A model generated the notes under the pieces. The model searched no databases and had not been told where the DNA came from. It saw nothing but the letters and a program-made list of their open reading frames with translations. From Lysobacter sp. HDW10 (lineage in GTDB: Bacteria > Pseudomonadota > Gammaproteobacteria > Xanthomonadales > Xanthomonadaceae), in contig NZ_CP049864.1 of the NCBI RefSeq assembly GCF_011300685.1, positions 1,294,885-1,358,884 of the forward strand: a stretch of 64,000 nucleotides of DNA, read 5' to 3'. The translations under genes were made by a program, and so were the position numbers. Position 1 is the stretch's first letter. Each line of letters starts with the position of its first letter. This document shows, one piece after another, positions 49,781-60,783 of this stretch.

Positions 49781-50527
49781 ATGGGTCATAAAGTTAACCC
49801 GATCGGCATCCGTCTTGGCATCGCCAAAGATTGGAACTCCAAGTGGTATGCCGGCAAGAAAGAATTCGCAGGTTTTCTCGCCGCCGATTTGAAGGTGCGC
49901 GAAATGTTGCGTAAGAAGCTCGCTTCGGCTGGCATCTCGCGCATCCTGATCGAACGTCCCGCCAAGACGGCACGCGTCACCATCTTCACGGCACGTCCGG
50001 GTCTGGTGATCGGCAAGCGCGGCGAAGACATCGAAAAGCTGCGTAAAGAAGTCGGTGACATGATGGGCGTTCCGGCGCACATCAACGTCACCGAAGTCCG
50101 CAAGCCGGAGCTCGACGCACAACTCGTCGCCGAATCCATCGCACAACAGCTGGAACGCCGTATCATGTTCCGCCGTGCGATGAAGCGCTCGGTTGGTAAT
50201 GCCATGCGCCTCGGCGCATTGGGCATCAAGGTCAATGTCGCTGGCCGCTTGAATGGTGCAGAAATCGCACGTTCTGAGTGGTACCGCGAAGGCCGCGTGC
50301 CGTTGCATACCCTCCGCGCCGACATCGACTACGGTTTTGCCGAAGCGCACACCACCTACGGTGTGATCGGTATCAAGGTGTGGATCTACAAGGGTGAAGT
50401 GTTTGACTTCAGCCAAGTGGGCCAAGAAAAGAATGACGAGCCGCGCAATGAGCGTTCGGACCGTCCGGCTCGTGCACCTCGTGCACCGCGCGGCGGCGAT
50501 CGTGACCATCGTGAGGCAAGGGGCTAA
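49781..50527 (+). CDS. rpsC: 30S ribosomal protein S3
   Basis: mRNA-entry protein with KH domain ([17 protein letters not shown]), 248 residues. The last 25 residues are a low-complexity Arg/Asp/Pro/Ala tail, making it slightly longer than E. coli S3 (233). Confidence 0.98.
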   Translation: MGHKVNPIGIRLGIAKDWNSKWYAGKKEFAGFLAADLKVREMLRKKLASAGISRILIERPAKTARVTIFTARPGLVIGKRGEDIEKLRKEVGDMMGVPAHINVTEVRKPELDAQLVAESIAQQLERRIMFRRAMKRSVGNAMRLGALGIKVNVAGRLNGAEIARSEWYREGRVPLHTLRADIDYGFAEAHTTYGVIGIKVWIYKGEVFDFSQVGQEKNDEPRNERSDRPARAPRAPRGGDRDHREARG

Positions 50528-50530
50528 GCC

Positions 50531-50944
50531 ATGTTGCAACCGAAGCGAACCAAATACCGCAAACTCCACAAGGGCCGTAACGAAGGCCTGGCATGGAGCT
50601 CAAATGCAGTGAGCTTTGGCGAATACGGTCTGCGTTCAACGCAAACCGGCCGCCTGACCGCTCGCCAAATCGAAGCCGCACGTCGTGCCATCTCCCGCTA
50701 TGTAAAGCGCGGTGGCAAGATGTGGATCCGCGTGTTCCCGGACAAGCCGATTACCCAAAAGCCGATCGAAGTCCGCATGGGCTCGGGTAAAGGTAACGTC
50801 GAGTACTGGGTGGCACAGATCCAACCCGGCCGCATGATTTATGAAATCGAAGGTGTGGACGAAGCAACGGCGCGCGAAGCGTTCCGTTTGGCTGCCGCCA
50901 AGCTTTCGGTCACCACCCAATTCGTGACCCGGACGGTGCGCTAA
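50531..50944 (+). CDS. rplP: 50S ribosomal protein L16
   Basis: A-site protein of 50S, 137 residues ([17 protein letters not shown] start; [13 protein letters not shown]). The stop overlaps the rpmC start by one base. Confidence 0.98.
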   Translation: MLQPKRTKYRKLHKGRNEGLAWSSNAVSFGEYGLRSTQTGRLTARQIEAARRAISRYVKRGGKMWIRVFPDKPITQKPIEVRMGSGKGNVEYWVAQIQPGRMIYEIEGVDEATAREAFRLAAAKLSVTTQFVTRTVR

Positions 50945-51132
50945 TGAGCATTAAAGAACTCCGCCAAAAGTCGACCACCGACTTGAATGGCCATCTGGTT
51001 GAGCTCCAAAAGGAGCAGTTCGCCCTGCGTATGCAGAAGGTGACCGGCCAAATGACCAAGACCCACGAAATTCGTCGCGTGCGCCGTGAAATCGCCCGCG
51101 TGAAAATGCTGCTCGGCGCCGCCAAGCAGTAA
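50944..51132 (+). CDS. rpmC: 50S ribosomal protein L29
   Basis: Small tunnel-exit protein, 62 residues ([20 protein letters not shown]). Starts on the last base of the rplP stop (TAATG). Confidence 0.97.
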   Translation: MSIKELRQKSTTDLNGHLVELQKEQFALRMQKVTGQMTKTHEIRRVRREIARVKMLLGAAKQ

Positions 51133-51149
51133 CCCACCAGGACTTGACC

Positions 51150-51413
51150 ATGAACAATACTGATAAAAAGCAGCACTCGGTCGAAGGTCGCGTGGTGAGC
51201 AACAAGATGGACAAGACGGTTACCGTTCTTGTCGAGCGCCAAATCAAACACGCGCTCTACGGCAAATTCATTCGCCGTTCCACCAAGTTGCACGCTCACG
51301 ACGCTGACAATTCGTGTAATGAAGGTGATTTCGTCCGCATCGTTGAATGCGCGCCGATGTCGAAAACCAAAAACTGGCGCGTCGTCGAAATCGTCGCCCG
51401 CGCAGCTGAATAA
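51150..51413 (+). CDS. rpsQ: 30S ribosomal protein S17
   Basis: 16S rRNA-binding OB-fold protein, 87 residues. ATG 51150 has AGGA 7 nt upstream, chosen over the TTG two codons earlier. Last gene of the S10 operon; rplN follows by 14 bp. Confidence 0.97.
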   Translation: MNNTDKKQHSVEGRVVSNKMDKTVTVLVERQIKHALYGKFIRRSTKLHAHDADNSCNEGDFVRIVECAPMSKTKNWRVVEIVARAAE

Positions 51414-51427
51414 GAGGAGGCACAGCC

Positions 51428-51796
51428 ATGATTCAAATGCAAAGCCATCTCGATGTCGCTGACAATTCGGGTGCAAAAGAAGTGATGTGCATCAAGGTGC
51501 TCGGCGGCTCCAAGCGCCGTTACGCCCACATCGGCGACATCATCAAGGTGTCGGTGAAAGATGCCATTCCGCGCGGCAAGGTCAAGAAGGGCGAGGTGTA
51601 CAACGCCGTCGTCGTTCGTACCCGTAAAGGCGTTCGTCGCCCGGACGGTTCCTTGATCCGTTTCGACGGCAACGCAGCCGTGTTGCTCAATAACAAGCAT
51701 GAACCGATCGGTACCCGTATCTTCGGACCGGTGACGCGCGAACTGCGCTCCGAGAAGTTTATGAAGATCGTTTCGCTTGCACCTGAAGTGCTCTGA
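51428..51796 (+). CDS. rplN: 50S ribosomal protein L14
   Basis: 50S interface protein, 122 residues, complete ([18 protein letters not shown]). First gene of the spc operon rplNXE-rpsNH-rplFR-rpsE-rpmD-rplO-secY. Confidence 0.98.
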   Translation: MIQMQSHLDVADNSGAKEVMCIKVLGGSKRRYAHIGDIIKVSVKDAIPRGKVKKGEVYNAVVVRTRKGVRRPDGSLIRFDGNAAVLLNNKHEPIGTRIFGPVTRELRSEKFMKIVSLAPEVL

Positions 51797-51810
51797 GCCG
51801 GAGATATCTG

Positions 51811-52125
51811 ATGAACCGTATCAAGAAAGGCGATCAAGTGATCGTCATTGCCGGCAAGGACAAGGGCAAGAAAGGTGATGTTGTCAGCGTGGGTGGCGGC
51901 AAAGTCGTCGTCTCGAACGTCAACATGATCAAACGCCACACCAAGCCGAACCCGCAAGCCGGCCAAGCCGGTGGTGTGATTGAACGTGAAGCGGCTATCG
52001 ACGCTTCGAATGTGATGTTGTTCAACCCTGCTTCTGGCAAGGGTGAGCGCGTCGGTATTAAGGTGCTGGAGAATGGACGCAAAATTCGTGTGTTCCGCTC
52101 CAGCGGCGATGCAATTGACGCCTAA
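51811..52125 (+). CDS. rplX: 50S ribosomal protein L24
   Basis: Assembly-initiating 50S protein, 104 residues, with the N-terminal KOW motif ([20 protein letters not shown]). Confidence 0.98.
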   Translation: MNRIKKGDQVIVIAGKDKGKKGDVVSVGGGKVVVSNVNMIKRHTKPNPQAGQAGGVIEREAAIDASNVMLFNPASGKGERVGIKVLENGRKIRVFRSSGDAIDA

Positions 52126-52136
52126 GGACTGAATCC

Positions 52137-52679
52137 ATGACAACTCGTCTCGAAAAAATCTACAAGGAAGAAGTGGTGCCGGTGCTGATGAAGCGCTTTG
52201 GCTACACCAATCCGATGCAAGTGCCGCGTATCGAAAAGATCACCATCAACATGGGCGTGGGCGAAGCAGCAACCAACAAGAAAGTGTTGGAAAACGCTGT
52301 GGCAGACCTTGCCAAGATCACCGGTCAACAACCGATCATCACGAAGAGCCGCGTGTCGGTCGCTTCGTTCAAGATCCGTGACGGCTGGCCGATCGGCACC
52401 AAGGTGACCTTGCGTCGCGCCAAAATGTTCGAATTCCTCGATCGCCTGATCAACGTCTCGCTCCCGCGCGTGCGTGACTTCCGTGGCGTGAATGGTCGTT
52501 CGTTCGACGGTCGCGGCAACTACAATATGGGCCTGAAGGAACAGATCATCTTCCCGGAAATCGACTTCGACGCCGTCGACGCGCTCCGCGGTATGGATAT
52601 CGCCATCACCACGTCCGCCAAAACAAACGAAGAAGCCAAGGCATTGCTCGAAGCCTTCCGCTTCCCGTTCCGTAACTAA
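52137..52679 (+). CDS. rplE: 50S ribosomal protein L5
   Basis: 5S rRNA-binding protein of the central protuberance, 180 residues. [13 protein letters not shown] and the ending EAFRFPFRN are typical. Confidence 0.98.
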   Translation: MTTRLEKIYKEEVVPVLMKRFGYTNPMQVPRIEKITINMGVGEAATNKKVLENAVADLAKITGQQPIITKSRVSVASFKIRDGWPIGTKVTLRRAKMFEFLDRLINVSLPRVRDFRGVNGRSFDGRGNYNMGLKEQIIFPEIDFDAVDALRGMDIAITTSAKTNEEAKALLEAFRFPFRN

Positions 52680-52692
52680 TTAAGGATCTGAC

Positions 52693-52998
52693 ATGGCCAA
52701 GACTTCCATGATCAACCGCGAAGTGAAGCGCGTCAAACTTGCAAACAAATATGCAGGCAAGCGCGAAGCACTGAAGAAGATCATTGCCAGCACGGACGCA
52801 TCCTACGAAGAAAAGATGGATGCTTCCGCCAAGCTGCAAAAGCTGCCGCGTGATTCTTCGCCGGCACGCCAAATGAGCCGTTGCGCGCTCACTGGTCGCC
52901 CGCAAGGCGTCTACAGCAAGTTCGGTTTGGGCCGTAACAAGCTCCGCGAAGCCACCATGCGTGGTGACGTTCCGGGCTTGCGCAAAGCCTCCTGGTAA
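52693..52998 (+). CDS. rpsN: 30S ribosomal protein S14, zinc-free form
   Basis: 30S head protein, 101 residues. It lacks the CxxC pairs of the zinc-binding short form, so it is the long zinc-independent type. [20 protein letters not shown] is the conserved core. Confidence 0.97.
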   Translation: MAKTSMINREVKRVKLANKYAGKREALKKIIASTDASYEEKMDASAKLQKLPRDSSPARQMSRCALTGRPQGVYSKFGLGRNKLREATMRGDVPGLRKASW

Positions 52999-53046
52999 TA
53001 CTCACACCGCTTAACCGCGGATATCGATGCTAAAGGAAATACTCGA

Positions 53047-53445
53047 ATGAGCATGACTGATCCAATCGCCGACATGCTGGTCCGCATCAAGAATGCGGCC
53101 GCTGTTCGCAAGCCGACGGTGAAAATGCCGTCTTCAAAAATCAAGGTCGCCATTGCTGGCGTGTTGAAGGCTGAAGGCTACATCACCGACTTCCGTACCT
53201 CGGACATCGGCAGCAACAAGACCGAACTCGAAATCCAACTGAAGTACTTCGAAGGCCGTCCGGTCATCGAGCGCCTGCACCGCGTTTCGCGTTCGGGCCT
53301 GCGTCAGTACCGTAGCAAGCACGACTTGCCGAAAGTCCTCGGTGGCCTGGGTATCGCCATCGTTTCCACCTCGAAAGGCATCATGACCGACTCGCAAGCA
53401 CGCCATCAAGGCGTCGGCGGTGAAGTCCTGTGCTTCGTGGCTTAA
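53047..53445 (+). CDS. rpsH: 30S ribosomal protein S8
   Basis: 16S rRNA-binding protein and, in E. coli, repressor of the spc operon; 132 residues. ATG 53047 has AAAGGA 9 nt upstream; an ATG two codons later is possible. Confidence 0.97.
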   Translation: MSMTDPIADMLVRIKNAAAVRKPTVKMPSSKIKVAIAGVLKAEGYITDFRTSDIGSNKTELEIQLKYFEGRPVIERLHRVSRSGLRQYRSKHDLPKVLGGLGIAIVSTSKGIMTDSQARHQGVGGEVLCFVA

Positions 53446-53461
53446 TCGGGAGAATTCGAAT

Positions 53462-53989
53462 ATGTCACGCGTAGCCAAGCAACCAATCGCCTTGCCGAAA
53501 GGCGTGGAAATCAAATCCGAAAACGGCCAAATCGTTGTGAAGGGCGGCAAGGGCACCTTGTCGATCGCACAACCGGAAGGCATCAACTATGCAGTGGAAG
53601 ACGGCAACATCGTCATGAGCGCTGCAGACGCTGACAAAATTCCGTTGACCGGCACCCTTCGCGCCATCATCGCCAACATGGTGAAGGGCGTGTCTGAAGG
53701 TTTCGAGCGCAAGCTTGAACTTGTAGGCGTGGGTTACCGCGCCGCCGTTCAAGGCAAAGAACTGAACCTTCAATTGGGTTTCTCGCATCCGGTCGTGTTT
53801 CCGGCGCCGGAAGGTATTACCATTGCAACCCCGACCCAGACTGAAATCCTGGTTTCGGGTGCCGACAAGCAACTCGTCGGCCAAGTGGCAGCCAAGATCC
53901 GTGGGTTCCGCCCGCCGGAGCCTTATAAGGGCAAGGGCGTGAAGTACTCAGACGAAGTCATCATCCGCAAGGAAGCCAAGAAGGCCTAA
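53462..53989 (+). CDS. rplF: 50S ribosomal protein L6
   Basis: Protein near the sarcin-ricin loop, 175 residues. ATG 53462 ([14 protein letters not shown]) is the family start; the longer frame overlaps rpsH. C-terminal [16 protein letters not shown] is conserved. Confidence 0.97.
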   Translation: MSRVAKQPIALPKGVEIKSENGQIVVKGGKGTLSIAQPEGINYAVEDGNIVMSAADADKIPLTGTLRAIIANMVKGVSEGFERKLELVGVGYRAAVQGKELNLQLGFSHPVVFPAPEGITIATPTQTEILVSGADKQLVGQVAAKIRGFRPPEPYKGKGVKYSDEVIIRKEAKKA

Positions 53990-54019
53990 TCGGCCGATCC
54001 GCTTTCGGGAGTTATTGCA

Positions 54020-54373
54020 ATGGAAAAGAAAATCGCACGTCTGCGCCGCGCCAAGTCCACGCGCGCTCGCATCCGCATCCTCGGTGTGCCGCGCCTTTCG
54101 GTGCTGCGTACCGGTCAACACATTTATGCCCAGCTCTTTTCGGCTGACGGCGCAACCGTGATCGCTTCGGCGAACACCTTGCAAGCCGAAGTCGGTGGTG
54201 GTTTGAAGAGCAAGAAGAACACCGAAGCAGCCGCACAAGTCGGCCGCGTGATTGCTGAGCGCGCGAAAGCCGCTGGCATTGACGCGATTGCGTTCGATCG
54301 TTCGGGCTACCGCTACCACGGTCGCATCAAGGCTTTGGCCGATGCAGCACGTGAAGCGGGCTTGCAGTTCTAA
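54020..54373 (+). CDS. rplR: 50S ribosomal protein L18
   Basis: 5S rRNA-binding protein, 117 residues, ending in the conserved [20 protein letters not shown] region. Confidence 0.97.
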   Translation: MEKKIARLRRAKSTRARIRILGVPRLSVLRTGQHIYAQLFSADGATVIASANTLQAEVGGGLKSKKNTEAAAQVGRVIAERAKAAGIDAIAFDRSGYRYHGRIKALADAAREAGLQF

Positions 54374-54439
54374 GTAACACGCAACAGTCCAACAACAATA
54401 AGCGGCCTAAGCCGTAATCACATTCAATAGAGAACAATC

Positions 54440-54994
54440 ATGGCAAATGAGCAACGCGAACCCCGCGGCCGCGATCGCAACAACGATCGCTCGCGCGAGG
54501 AATACGATGACGGCATGATCGAAAAGTTGGTCGCGGTCAACCGCGTCAGCAAGACGGTCAAGGGCGGTCGCCAATTCACCTTCACCGCTTTGACGGTGGT
54601 CGGTGATGGTTCGGGCAAGGTCGGTTTTGGTTATGGCAAAGCACGCGAAGTGCCGATCGCCATCCAAAAGTCGATGGAACAAGCCCGTAAGAACATGTCG
54701 GTTGTCGATCTGAACAACGGCACCTTGTGGCACGAAGTGAAGGCCGGTCACGGCGCAGCACGCGTGTTCATGAAGCCGGCGTCGGAAGGTACCGGTGTTA
54801 TCGCCGGCGGTGCAATGCGCGCCGTTTTGGAAGCCGTGGGCGTGAAGGACGTGTTGGCTAAGGCCGTCGGTTCGCGTAACCCCATCAATCTCGTCCGCGC
54901 AACGTTGAAGGGCTTGGTGCAAATGCATTCGCCGTCCAACATTGCTGCGAAACGTGGCAAGGCCGTTGAGGAGATCATGCATGTCCGCAACTAA
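54440..54994 (+). CDS. rpsE: 30S ribosomal protein S5
   Basis: Accuracy protein at the mRNA entry site, 184 residues. The N-terminus is longer than in E. coli and rich in Arg/Asp/Asn. [20 protein letters not shown] is conserved. Its last 14 bases overlap rpmD. Confidence 0.97.
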   Translation: MANEQREPRGRDRNNDRSREEYDDGMIEKLVAVNRVSKTVKGGRQFTFTALTVVGDGSGKVGFGYGKAREVPIAIQKSMEQARKNMSVVDLNNGTLWHEVKAGHGAARVFMKPASEGTGVIAGGAMRAVLEAVGVKDVLAKAVGSRNPINLVRATLKGLVQMHSPSNIAAKRGKAVEEIMHVRN

Positions 54995-55175
54995 TTCCAC
55001 CGGCACCGTCAAGGTGCGTCTGGTCAAGGGTCTGCGCGGTTCGCAGGCAAAGCATCGTTTGTCCGTTCGCGCGCTGGGCTTGAACAAGCTCAACGACGTG
55101 CGTGAACTGAAAGACTGCCCGCAGGTTCGTGGTCTGATCAATAAGGTCCACTACCTGGTGAAGGTCGAGGAATAA
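54981..55175 (+). CDS. rpmD: 50S ribosomal protein L30
   Basis: Small 50S protein, 64 residues ([20 protein letters not shown]). ATG 54981 has GAGGAG upstream, lying inside rpsE, which decides the start. Confidence 0.96.
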   Translation: MSATNSTGTVKVRLVKGLRGSQAKHRLSVRALGLNKLNDVRELKDCPQVRGLINKVHYLVKVEE

Positions 55176-55179
55176 TCAC

Positions 55180-55617
55180 ATGAAGCTCAATACCATCAAG
55201 CGCGCCGACGGCGCACTCACCGCAGCCAAGCGCGTCGGTCGCGGCATTGGCTCCGGCCTGGGCAAGACCTGTGGTCGTGGCCACAAGGGTTCTTTCGCTC
55301 GCGCAGGTAAAGGCAAGATCAAGGCCGGCTTCGAAGGCGGTCAAATGCCGATGCACATGCGTCTGCCGAAGATCGGTTTCCGCTCCAAGATGGCTGCAGA
55401 TACCGCAGAAGTGTTGTTGTACAAGCTCGACATGCTCGACGCCGGTACGATCGACTTCGCGGCGTTGCGTGCTGCCAAGCTGGTGCCGAGCACCGCTAAG
55501 CGCGCCAAGATCGTAGTCAAGGGCGAAGTCACCAAGGCATTCGTGCTGAAGGGTCTCACCGCAACTGCAGGTGCCAAGGCGGCGATTGAAGCCGCTGGCG
55601 GCAAGTTCGAGGAGTAA
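55180..55617 (+). CDS. rplO: 50S ribosomal protein L15
   Basis: 23S rRNA-binding protein, 145 residues, with the Gly/Lys/Arg-rich N-terminal extension ([20 protein letters not shown]). 7 bp before secY. Confidence 0.97.
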   Translation: MKLNTIKRADGALTAAKRVGRGIGSGLGKTCGRGHKGSFARAGKGKIKAGFEGGQMPMHMRLPKIGFRSKMAADTAEVLLYKLDMLDAGTIDFAALRAAKLVPSTAKRAKIVVKGEVTKAFVLKGLTATAGAKAAIEAAGGKFEE

Positions 55618-55624
55618 GGGCAGT

Positions 55625-56980
55625 ATGTCGCGTAGCGGCAACGCCGTAGGCGGAATGGGCGGGCTCGGTCAATTTACCGAGCTCCGTCAACGCCTGTTGT
55701 TCGTGTTCGGCGCCATGATCGTGTATCGATTGGGCTGTTTCATACCCGTGCCGGGCGTCAATCCTGAAGCCATGACTGCGCTCATGGATTCTCAAAAGGG
55801 CACGATCGTAGACATGTTCAACATGTTCTCCGGTGGTGCGCTTCATCGTTTCAGCGTGTTCGCGTTGAACGTGATGCCGTACATCTCGGCATCGATCATC
55901 ATCCAGCTCTGTGCCCAAATCTTCCCGAGCTTGAAAGCCATCCAAAAGGAAGGTGAATCAGGTCGCCGGAAAATCACCCAGTGGGCCCGCCTTGCAGCGG
56001 TGCCATTGGCGGTTTTCCAAGCATTCGGTATCGCGGTCGCATTGCAAAACTCGGGTGCCGCAAACGGCATCGCAGTTGTCTACAATCCAGGTCCGGCCTT
56101 CATCTTGACCGCAGTCATTTCATTGACCGCAGGCACGATGTTCCTGATGTGGTTGGGTGAACAAATGACCGAACGCGGCATCGGCAACGGTGTGTCGTTG
56201 ATCATCTTCGCCGGTATCGTTGCAGGCTTGCCGAGTGCTGTGATCAGCACAGTCAAGTCGACCTTGGACGGCAACATGTCAGCCATCGCGCTGATCGTTG
56301 TCGCTTTGGTGGTCTTTGCCTTTACCTATCTCGTTGTATTCGTCGAACAAGGCCAACGCCGCGTCACGGTGAACTACGCGCGGGCAGGGCAGTCGGGCCG
56401 CAGTGGTTTCAACAACCAAACCTCGTTCCTGCCGTTGAAGCTCAACATGTCGGGCGTGATTCCGCCGATCTTTGCATCGTCGATCATCATGTTCCCGGCG
56501 ACCGCAGCACAATGGTTCGGCACTTCAGGTTCGGCAGCGACGCAGTGGATGCAGCGCGTGGCTCAGGCTTTGTCGCCGGGTCAGCCGTTGCACATGATTC
56601 TCTTCAGTGCCTTGATCATCGGTTTTGCGTTCTTCTACACCGCCTTGGTGTTCAACTCGCAAGAAACCGCAGACAACCTGAAGAAGTCGGGCGCACTCAT
56701 TCCGGGCATCCGTCCGGGCCGTGCAACCGCCGAATATGTCGATGGCGTTCTGACCCGTTTGACCATGGTCGGCGCAATCTACTTGACAGCGGTGTGTATC
56801 TTGCCTGAAATTATGCGCACCCAACTGGGTACTTCGTTCTACTTCGGCGGCACCTCGCTGCTGATCGTGGTGGTGGTGGTCATGGACTTCATCGCGCAGG
56901 TACAAGCGCACTTGATGTCTCACCAGTACCAAAGCCTTTTGAAAAAGGCGAATCTTAAAGGCGGCGCCCGCGGGCGCTGA
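55625..56980 (+). CDS. secY: Preprotein translocase subunit SecY
   Basis: Channel subunit of the Sec translocon, 451 residues with ten membrane spans. The start ATG 55625 has AAGGG upstream; the longer frame overlaps rpl[21 protein letters not shown] and the plug-region motif [20 protein letters not shown] are conserved. Last gene of the spc operon; no rpmJ follows. Confidence 0.97.
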   Translation: MSRSGNAVGGMGGLGQFTELRQRLLFVFGAMIVYRLGCFIPVPGVNPEAMTALMDSQKGTIVDMFNMFSGGALHRFSVFALNVMPYISASIIIQLCAQIFPSLKAIQKEGESGRRKITQWARLAAVPLAVFQAFGIAVALQNSGAANGIAVVYNPGPAFILTAVISLTAGTMFLMWLGEQMTERGIGNGVSLIIFAGIVAGLPSAVISTVKSTLDGNMSAIALIVVALVVFAFTYLVVFVEQGQRRVTVNYARAGQSGRSGFNNQTSFLPLKLNMSGVIPPIFASSIIMFPATAAQWFGTSGSAATQWMQRVAQALSPGQPLHMILFSALIIGFAFFYTALVFNSQETADNLKKSGALIPGIRPGRATAEYVDGVLTRLTMVGAIYLTAVCILPEIMRTQLGTSFYFGGTSLLIVVVVVMDFIAQVQAHLMSHQYQSLLKKANLKGGARGR

Positions 56981-57279
56981 CCAAACCATCCGGGCGGAAC
57001 TTCAGTCTCCCCCGGATGAAATGGGCGACTTGCGCGGCTGTCCCGCGCGCAAGTGATCCGGTTCCGATGCGCACGCCAGAGTAGCGAGCGCGGCGGGGCA
57101 ACCTCGAAAGAGGCGGCCTTCTGCCTAGGACCAGGTCTTCGCCGGAGCATGGGCACACTCCCCATGCCGGGTCGACAAAACACCGTCGGCTTCACTAAGT
57201 ATCGGGACATTGTTATACTTGAACGTTTCCCCGCCCAGTTCTCACGAGCTGTGCTCAATTTTTCGTTGGAGATCGCCTC
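56981..57279 (+). promoter_or_regulatory. Structured secY-rpsM gap with alpha-operon promoter
   Basis: 299 nt without a gene; the L36 gene found here in E. coli is absent. Three stems are clear: CATCCGGG/CCCGGATG (56987-57018), ACTTGCGCG/CGCGCAAGT (57028-57054) and GCATGGG/CCCATGC (57147-57167). TTCACT (57191-57196), a 17-nt spacer and TATACT (57214-57219) form a likely promoter. In E. coli, S4 represses this operon at the rpsM leader; a transcript from this promoter would have only about 55 nt of leader. Confidence 0.6.
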
Positions 57280-57636
57280 ATGGCGCGTATCGCAGGCGTC
57301 AATCTGCCTGCCCAGAAGCATGTCTGGGTCGGATTGCAAAGCATTTACGGCATCGGTCGTACCCGTTCCAAACTCGTGTGTGACGCCGCTGGCGTGACCA
57401 AGTCCACCAAAATCCGTGACCTCTCGGAGCCGGAAGTCGAACGCCTGCGTTCGGAAATCGGTAAGTTCATCGTCGAAGGCGACCTGCGTCGTGAAGTTGG
57501 CATGGCTATCAAGCGATTGATGGACATGGGCAGCTACCGTGGCCTGCGTCACCGTCGTGGCCTGCCGCTGCGTGGTCAGCGCACCCGTACCAATGCACGT
57601 ACTCGTAAGGGTCCGCGCAAGGCCATTAAGAAGTAA
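57280..57636 (+). CDS. rpsM: 30S ribosomal protein S13
   Basis: 30S head protein contacting the 50S and P-site tRNA, 118 residues ([19 protein letters not shown]). First gene of the alpha operon rpsM-rpsK-rpsD-rpoA-rplQ. Confidence 0.98.
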   Translation: MARIAGVNLPAQKHVWVGLQSIYGIGRTRSKLVCDAAGVTKSTKIRDLSEPEVERLRSEIGKFIVEGDLRREVGMAIKRLMDMGSYRGLRHRRGLPLRGQRTRTNARTRKGPRKAIKK

Positions 57637-57651
57637 GGGAGTCTATAGACC

Positions 57652-58044
57652 ATGGCCAAGCCAGCAGCAGCTAAAACCAAGAAGAAGATCAAGCGCGTCG
57701 TCACTGACGGCATTGCACACGTGCACGCTTCCTTCAACAACACGATCATCACCATCACCGACCGCCAAGGCAATGCATTGTCCTGGGCGACTTCGGGTGG
57801 TGCCGGCTTCCGCGGTTCGCGCAAGTCGACCCCGTTTGCAGCACAGGTCGCCGCCGAAAAGGCCGGTCGCGCTGCACTCGACTACGGTGTGAAGGCGCTC
57901 GAAGTTCGTATTAAGGGCCCGGGCCCAGGCCGTGAATCGGCCGTGCGTTCTTTGAACAGCGTCGGTTACAAAATTCTCAACATCACGGACGTGACGCCAA
58001 TCCCGCACAACGGTTGCCGTCCGCCGAAAAAGCGTCGCGTCTGA
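57652..58044 (+). CDS. rpsK: 30S ribosomal protein S11
   Basis: Platform protein, 130 residues, ending in the conserved [14 protein letters not shown]. 15 bp after rpsM and 14 bp before rpsD. Confidence 0.98.
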   Translation: MAKPAAAKTKKKIKRVVTDGIAHVHASFNNTIITITDRQGNALSWATSGGAGFRGSRKSTPFAAQVAAEKAGRAALDYGVKALEVRIKGPGPGRESAVRSLNSVGYKILNITDVTPIPHNGCRPPKKRRV

Positions 58045-58058
58045 GGAGTTGACAAGAC

Positions 58059-58688
58059 ATGGCACGTTATATTGGACCTACCTGTAAGCTCGCGCGTCGC
58101 GAAGGCGCCGACCTTTCCCTGAAGAGCCCGGCCCGCGCCCTCGATTCCAAGTGCAAACTGGAACAGAAGCCCGGCCAGCATGGTGCTACCGCCCGTAAGG
58201 GCAAGCTCTCCGACTACGCCACCCAGCTGCGTGAAAAGCAGAAGGTCAAGCGTATCTACGGTTTGCTTGAGCGCCAATTCCGTAACTACTACAAAAAGGC
58301 TTCGACCAAGAAAGGCAACACCGGTGAAAACCTGTTGCAACTCTTGGAAACACGCCTGGACAACGTCGTCTTCCGTATGGGCTTCGCTGTCACCCGCGCT
58401 TCTGCTCGCCAATTGGTCTCGCACCGTGGCGTGTTGGTGAACGGTAAGTACGTCAACCTGCCGTCCTACCAAGTGAAGGCCGGTGATGCGATCTCGCTTT
58501 CCGAACGCGCGCAAAAGCAACTCCGCGTGCAGGAAGCACTGACGCTTTCCCAACAGATGGATCTTTCTCCGTCTTGGGTTGACGTCGATGCAGGCAAGTT
58601 CTCTGGCGTGTTCAAGGCTGTGCCTGACCGCGGCGATTTGCCGGCCGACATCAACGAAGCGCTGATCGTCGAGTTGTACTCGAAGTAA
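58059..58688 (+). CDS. rpsD: 30S ribosomal protein S4
   Basis: Primary 16S rRNA-binding protein and likely alpha-operon repressor, 209 residues. N-terminal [20 protein letters not shown] and an S4 RNA-binding domain ([20 protein letters not shown]) are present. Confidence 0.98.
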   Translation: MARYIGPTCKLARREGADLSLKSPARALDSKCKLEQKPGQHGATARKGKLSDYATQLREKQKVKRIYGLLERQFRNYYKKASTKKGNTGENLLQLLETRLDNVVFRMGFAVTRASARQLVSHRGVLVNGKYVNLPSYQVKAGDAISLSERAQKQLRVQEALTLSQQMDLSPSWVDVDAGKFSGVFKAVPDRGDLPADINEALIVELYSK

Positions 58689-58742
58689 TCCCCTTAGCAA
58701 AGCACCCCGGTCACTGGCTGGGGTGTCATGGAGACGCCATAC

Positions 58743-59741
58743 ATGTCGGCAATTGCCAACCAAGTTCTGCGCCCGCGTGCTCCTCAAATCGAGCGTATCA
58801 CCGACCTTCGCTCGAAGGTTGTGATCGAACCGCTCGAACGAGGCTACGGTCATACGCTGGGCAACGCCCTGCGTCGTGTCCTGCTTTCGTCCATCCCCGG
58901 TTTCGCTGTCACGGAAGTGAGCATCGACAACGTGGTGCACGAATACAGCACCATCGAAGGCTTGCAGGAGGACGTGCTTGAAGTGTTGTTGAACCTCAAG
59001 GATGTCGCCATTCGCATGGCCAGCGGCGAATCTGCAACCCTCACCTTGTCCAAACAAGGCGCGGGCGTTGTAACCGCCGGTGATATCAAGACGGATTCAA
59101 ACGTTGAAATCGTGAATCCCGACCACGTTGTCTGCAATCTGACCAAAGATGCGCAGATCAACATGCAACTTAAGATCGAGCGCGGTTTCGGCTACCAGCC
59201 GGCTGCCCAACGCCGTTCTCCCGACGAAGACACCAGCACTGTGGGTCGTTTGATGCTTGACGCATCTTTCTCCCCGGTTCGCCGCGTGGCCTACGCCGTG
59301 GAAGCAGCGCGTGTTGAACAGCGCACCAACCTCGACAAACTCGTGCTCGACATCGAAACCAATGGCACGATCGATGCAGAAGAAGCAGTCCGTACCGCTT
59401 CCAACATCCTGATCGAGCAATTGTCGGTGTTTGGCGACTTCGTTCCGCGCCAAGCCGGTGCGCCGAAGCAACAAGCAGGTGGTGTGGATCCGATGCTGAT
59501 GCGTCCGATCGATGACCTCGAGTTGACGGTGCGTTCGGCGAACTGCCTCAAGGCTGAAAGCATTTACTACGTCGGTGAATTGATCCAAAAGACCGAAGTG
59601 GAATTGCTGAAGACCCCGAACCTCGGCAAGAAGTCGCTGACCGAAATCAAGGAAGTGCTTGCACAGCACGGCCTGTCGCTCGGCATGAAGGTTGACAATT
59701 GGCCGCCTGCTGGCGTTTCGCAGCACGGCATGATGGGGTAA
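58743..59741 (+). CDS. rpoA: DNA-directed RNA polymerase subunit alpha
   Basis: Alpha subunit, 332 residues from ATG 58743, the usual Xanthomonadaceae length; ATG 58728 is in frame but GGAGAC (58731-58736) is then inside it. The N-terminal assembly domain ([20 protein letters not shown]) and C-terminal domain ([20 protein letters not shown]) are complete. Confidence 0.97.
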   Translation: MSAIANQVLRPRAPQIERITDLRSKVVIEPLERGYGHTLGNALRRVLLSSIPGFAVTEVSIDNVVHEYSTIEGLQEDVLEVLLNLKDVAIRMASGESATLTLSKQGAGVVTAGDIKTDSNVEIVNPDHVVCNLTKDAQINMQLKIERGFGYQPAAQRRSPDEDTSTVGRLMLDASFSPVRRVAYAVEAARVEQRTNLDKLVLDIETNGTIDAEEAVRTASNILIEQLSVFGDFVPRQAGAPKQQAGGVDPMLMRPIDDLELTVRSANCLKAESIYYVGELIQKTEVELLKTPNLGKKSLTEIKEVLAQHGLSLGMKVDNWPPAGVSQHGMMG

Positions 59742-59812
59742 TCCATTTCCCTGTTGGCAACGACAGGGAATCGGCAAGCCCACTGACAGATATTTGAGTA
59801 GGAATCACGACC

Positions 59813-60184
59813 ATGCGCCACCAGAAATCCGGACGCAAATTCTCCCGCACCAGCGCGCATCGCGAAGCGATGTTCCGCAACATGGCGGCTTCGCTCATCA
59901 AGCATGAGCTGATCCGCACCACCTTGCCGAAGGCTAAGGAACTGCGCCGCGTCGCAGAACCCCTGATCACCTTGGCAAAGACCGATGGCGTTGCAAACCG
60001 CCGTTTGGCATTCTCGCGCTTGCGTGACAAGGAAGCCGTAGGCACCTTGTTCACCGTGCTCGGTCCGCGTTACACCAGCCGTCCGGGTGGTTATGTGCGT
60101 ATCTTGAAGTGCGGCTTCCGCGACGGCGACAACGCGCCGATGGCGTATGTCGAGCTCGTGGATCGCCCGGTCGCTGTTGACTAA
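59813..60184 (+). CDS. rplQ: 50S ribosomal protein L17
   Basis: 50S tunnel-exit protein, 123 residues ([20 protein letters not shown]). Last gene of the alpha operon; followed by a strong terminator. Confidence 0.98.
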   Translation: MRHQKSGRKFSRTSAHREAMFRNMAASLIKHELIRTTLPKAKELRRVAEPLITLAKTDGVANRRLAFSRLRDKEAVGTLFTVLGPRYTSRPGGYVRILKCGFRDGDNAPMAYVELVDRPVAVD

Positions 60185-60207
60185 TAGTCAACACACCGCA
60201 GCAAATC

Positions 60208-60238
60208 AAAAACCCCGGTCAAACGACTGGGGTTTTTT
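60208..60238 (+). terminator. Intrinsic terminator after rplQ
   Basis: CCCCGGTC (60213-60220) pairs with GACTGGGG (60225-60232) around an AAAC loop, extended by A/T pairs and followed by six T. Ends the alpha operon. Confidence 0.92.
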
Positions 60239-60252
60239 GCTATTGTGTGGGG

Positions 60253-60783
60253 ATGGACATCCCATTCATACCTAAAACGTTTCGTGCGCGTTGTTTGCTT
60301 GCTGCGTTCGCATGCGCGGCGATGTTGGGATACGCGTTCTACGCACAGTTTCAAGAGGGTTTGATGCCCTGTGCGTTCTGTATTTTCCAGCGCGTGTGTT
60401 TTGCCGCGCTTGGCGTCGTTTTCTTGATCGCAGGGCTGCATTCGCCGCGCCCGGGCAAGGGCCGCAAAATTTACGCCGTATTAGCCGCGATCATCGCCTT
60501 GATTGGCGCGGGCATTGCGTTCCGCCACGTGTGGGTTCAGTTGTACCCGCCGCCGATGGCGATGTGCGGCTCACCCTTGGATTTCATGCTGCAGACCATG
60601 TCGTTCGATAACGTCATCCGCAAGGTATTGACCGCGACGGGTGACTGCAGCAACACCGATTGGAAACTCCTCGGCATGACCATGCCGGCATGGAGTCTGA
60701 TTTCATTCCTCGCGTACGCCGGCTGGGCAATTCATGCCGGTTGGTCTACGCACGCACGTGATGGTTGGAGACGGTTTAAGTGA
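60253..60783 (+). CDS. dsbB: Disulfide bond formation protein B
   Basis: Inner-membrane enzyme that reoxidises DsbA and passes electrons to quinone. Four membrane spans are seen. The first periplasmic cysteine pair is PCAFC (CxxC). The second pair is the Cys in MAMCGSPLDF and the one in TGDCSNTDW. 176 residues from ATG 60253; a GTG two codons earlier is possible. It overlaps the DAHP synthase gene by 4 bp (GTGA). Confidence 0.92.
   Translation: MDIPFIPKTFRARCLLAAFACAAMLGYAFYAQFQEGLMPCAFCIFQRVCFAALGVVFLIAGLHSPRPGKGRKIYAVLAAIIALIGAGIAFRHVWVQLYPPPMAMCGSPLDFMLQTMSFDNVIRKVLTATGDCSNTDWKLLGMTMPAWSLISFLAYAGWAIHAGWSTHARDGWRRFK

Noticed and set aside
56981-57279. rpmJ (L36) hidden in the secY-rpsM gap
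   Set aside because: No frame here reads as the short Lys/Arg/Cys-rich L36 protein.
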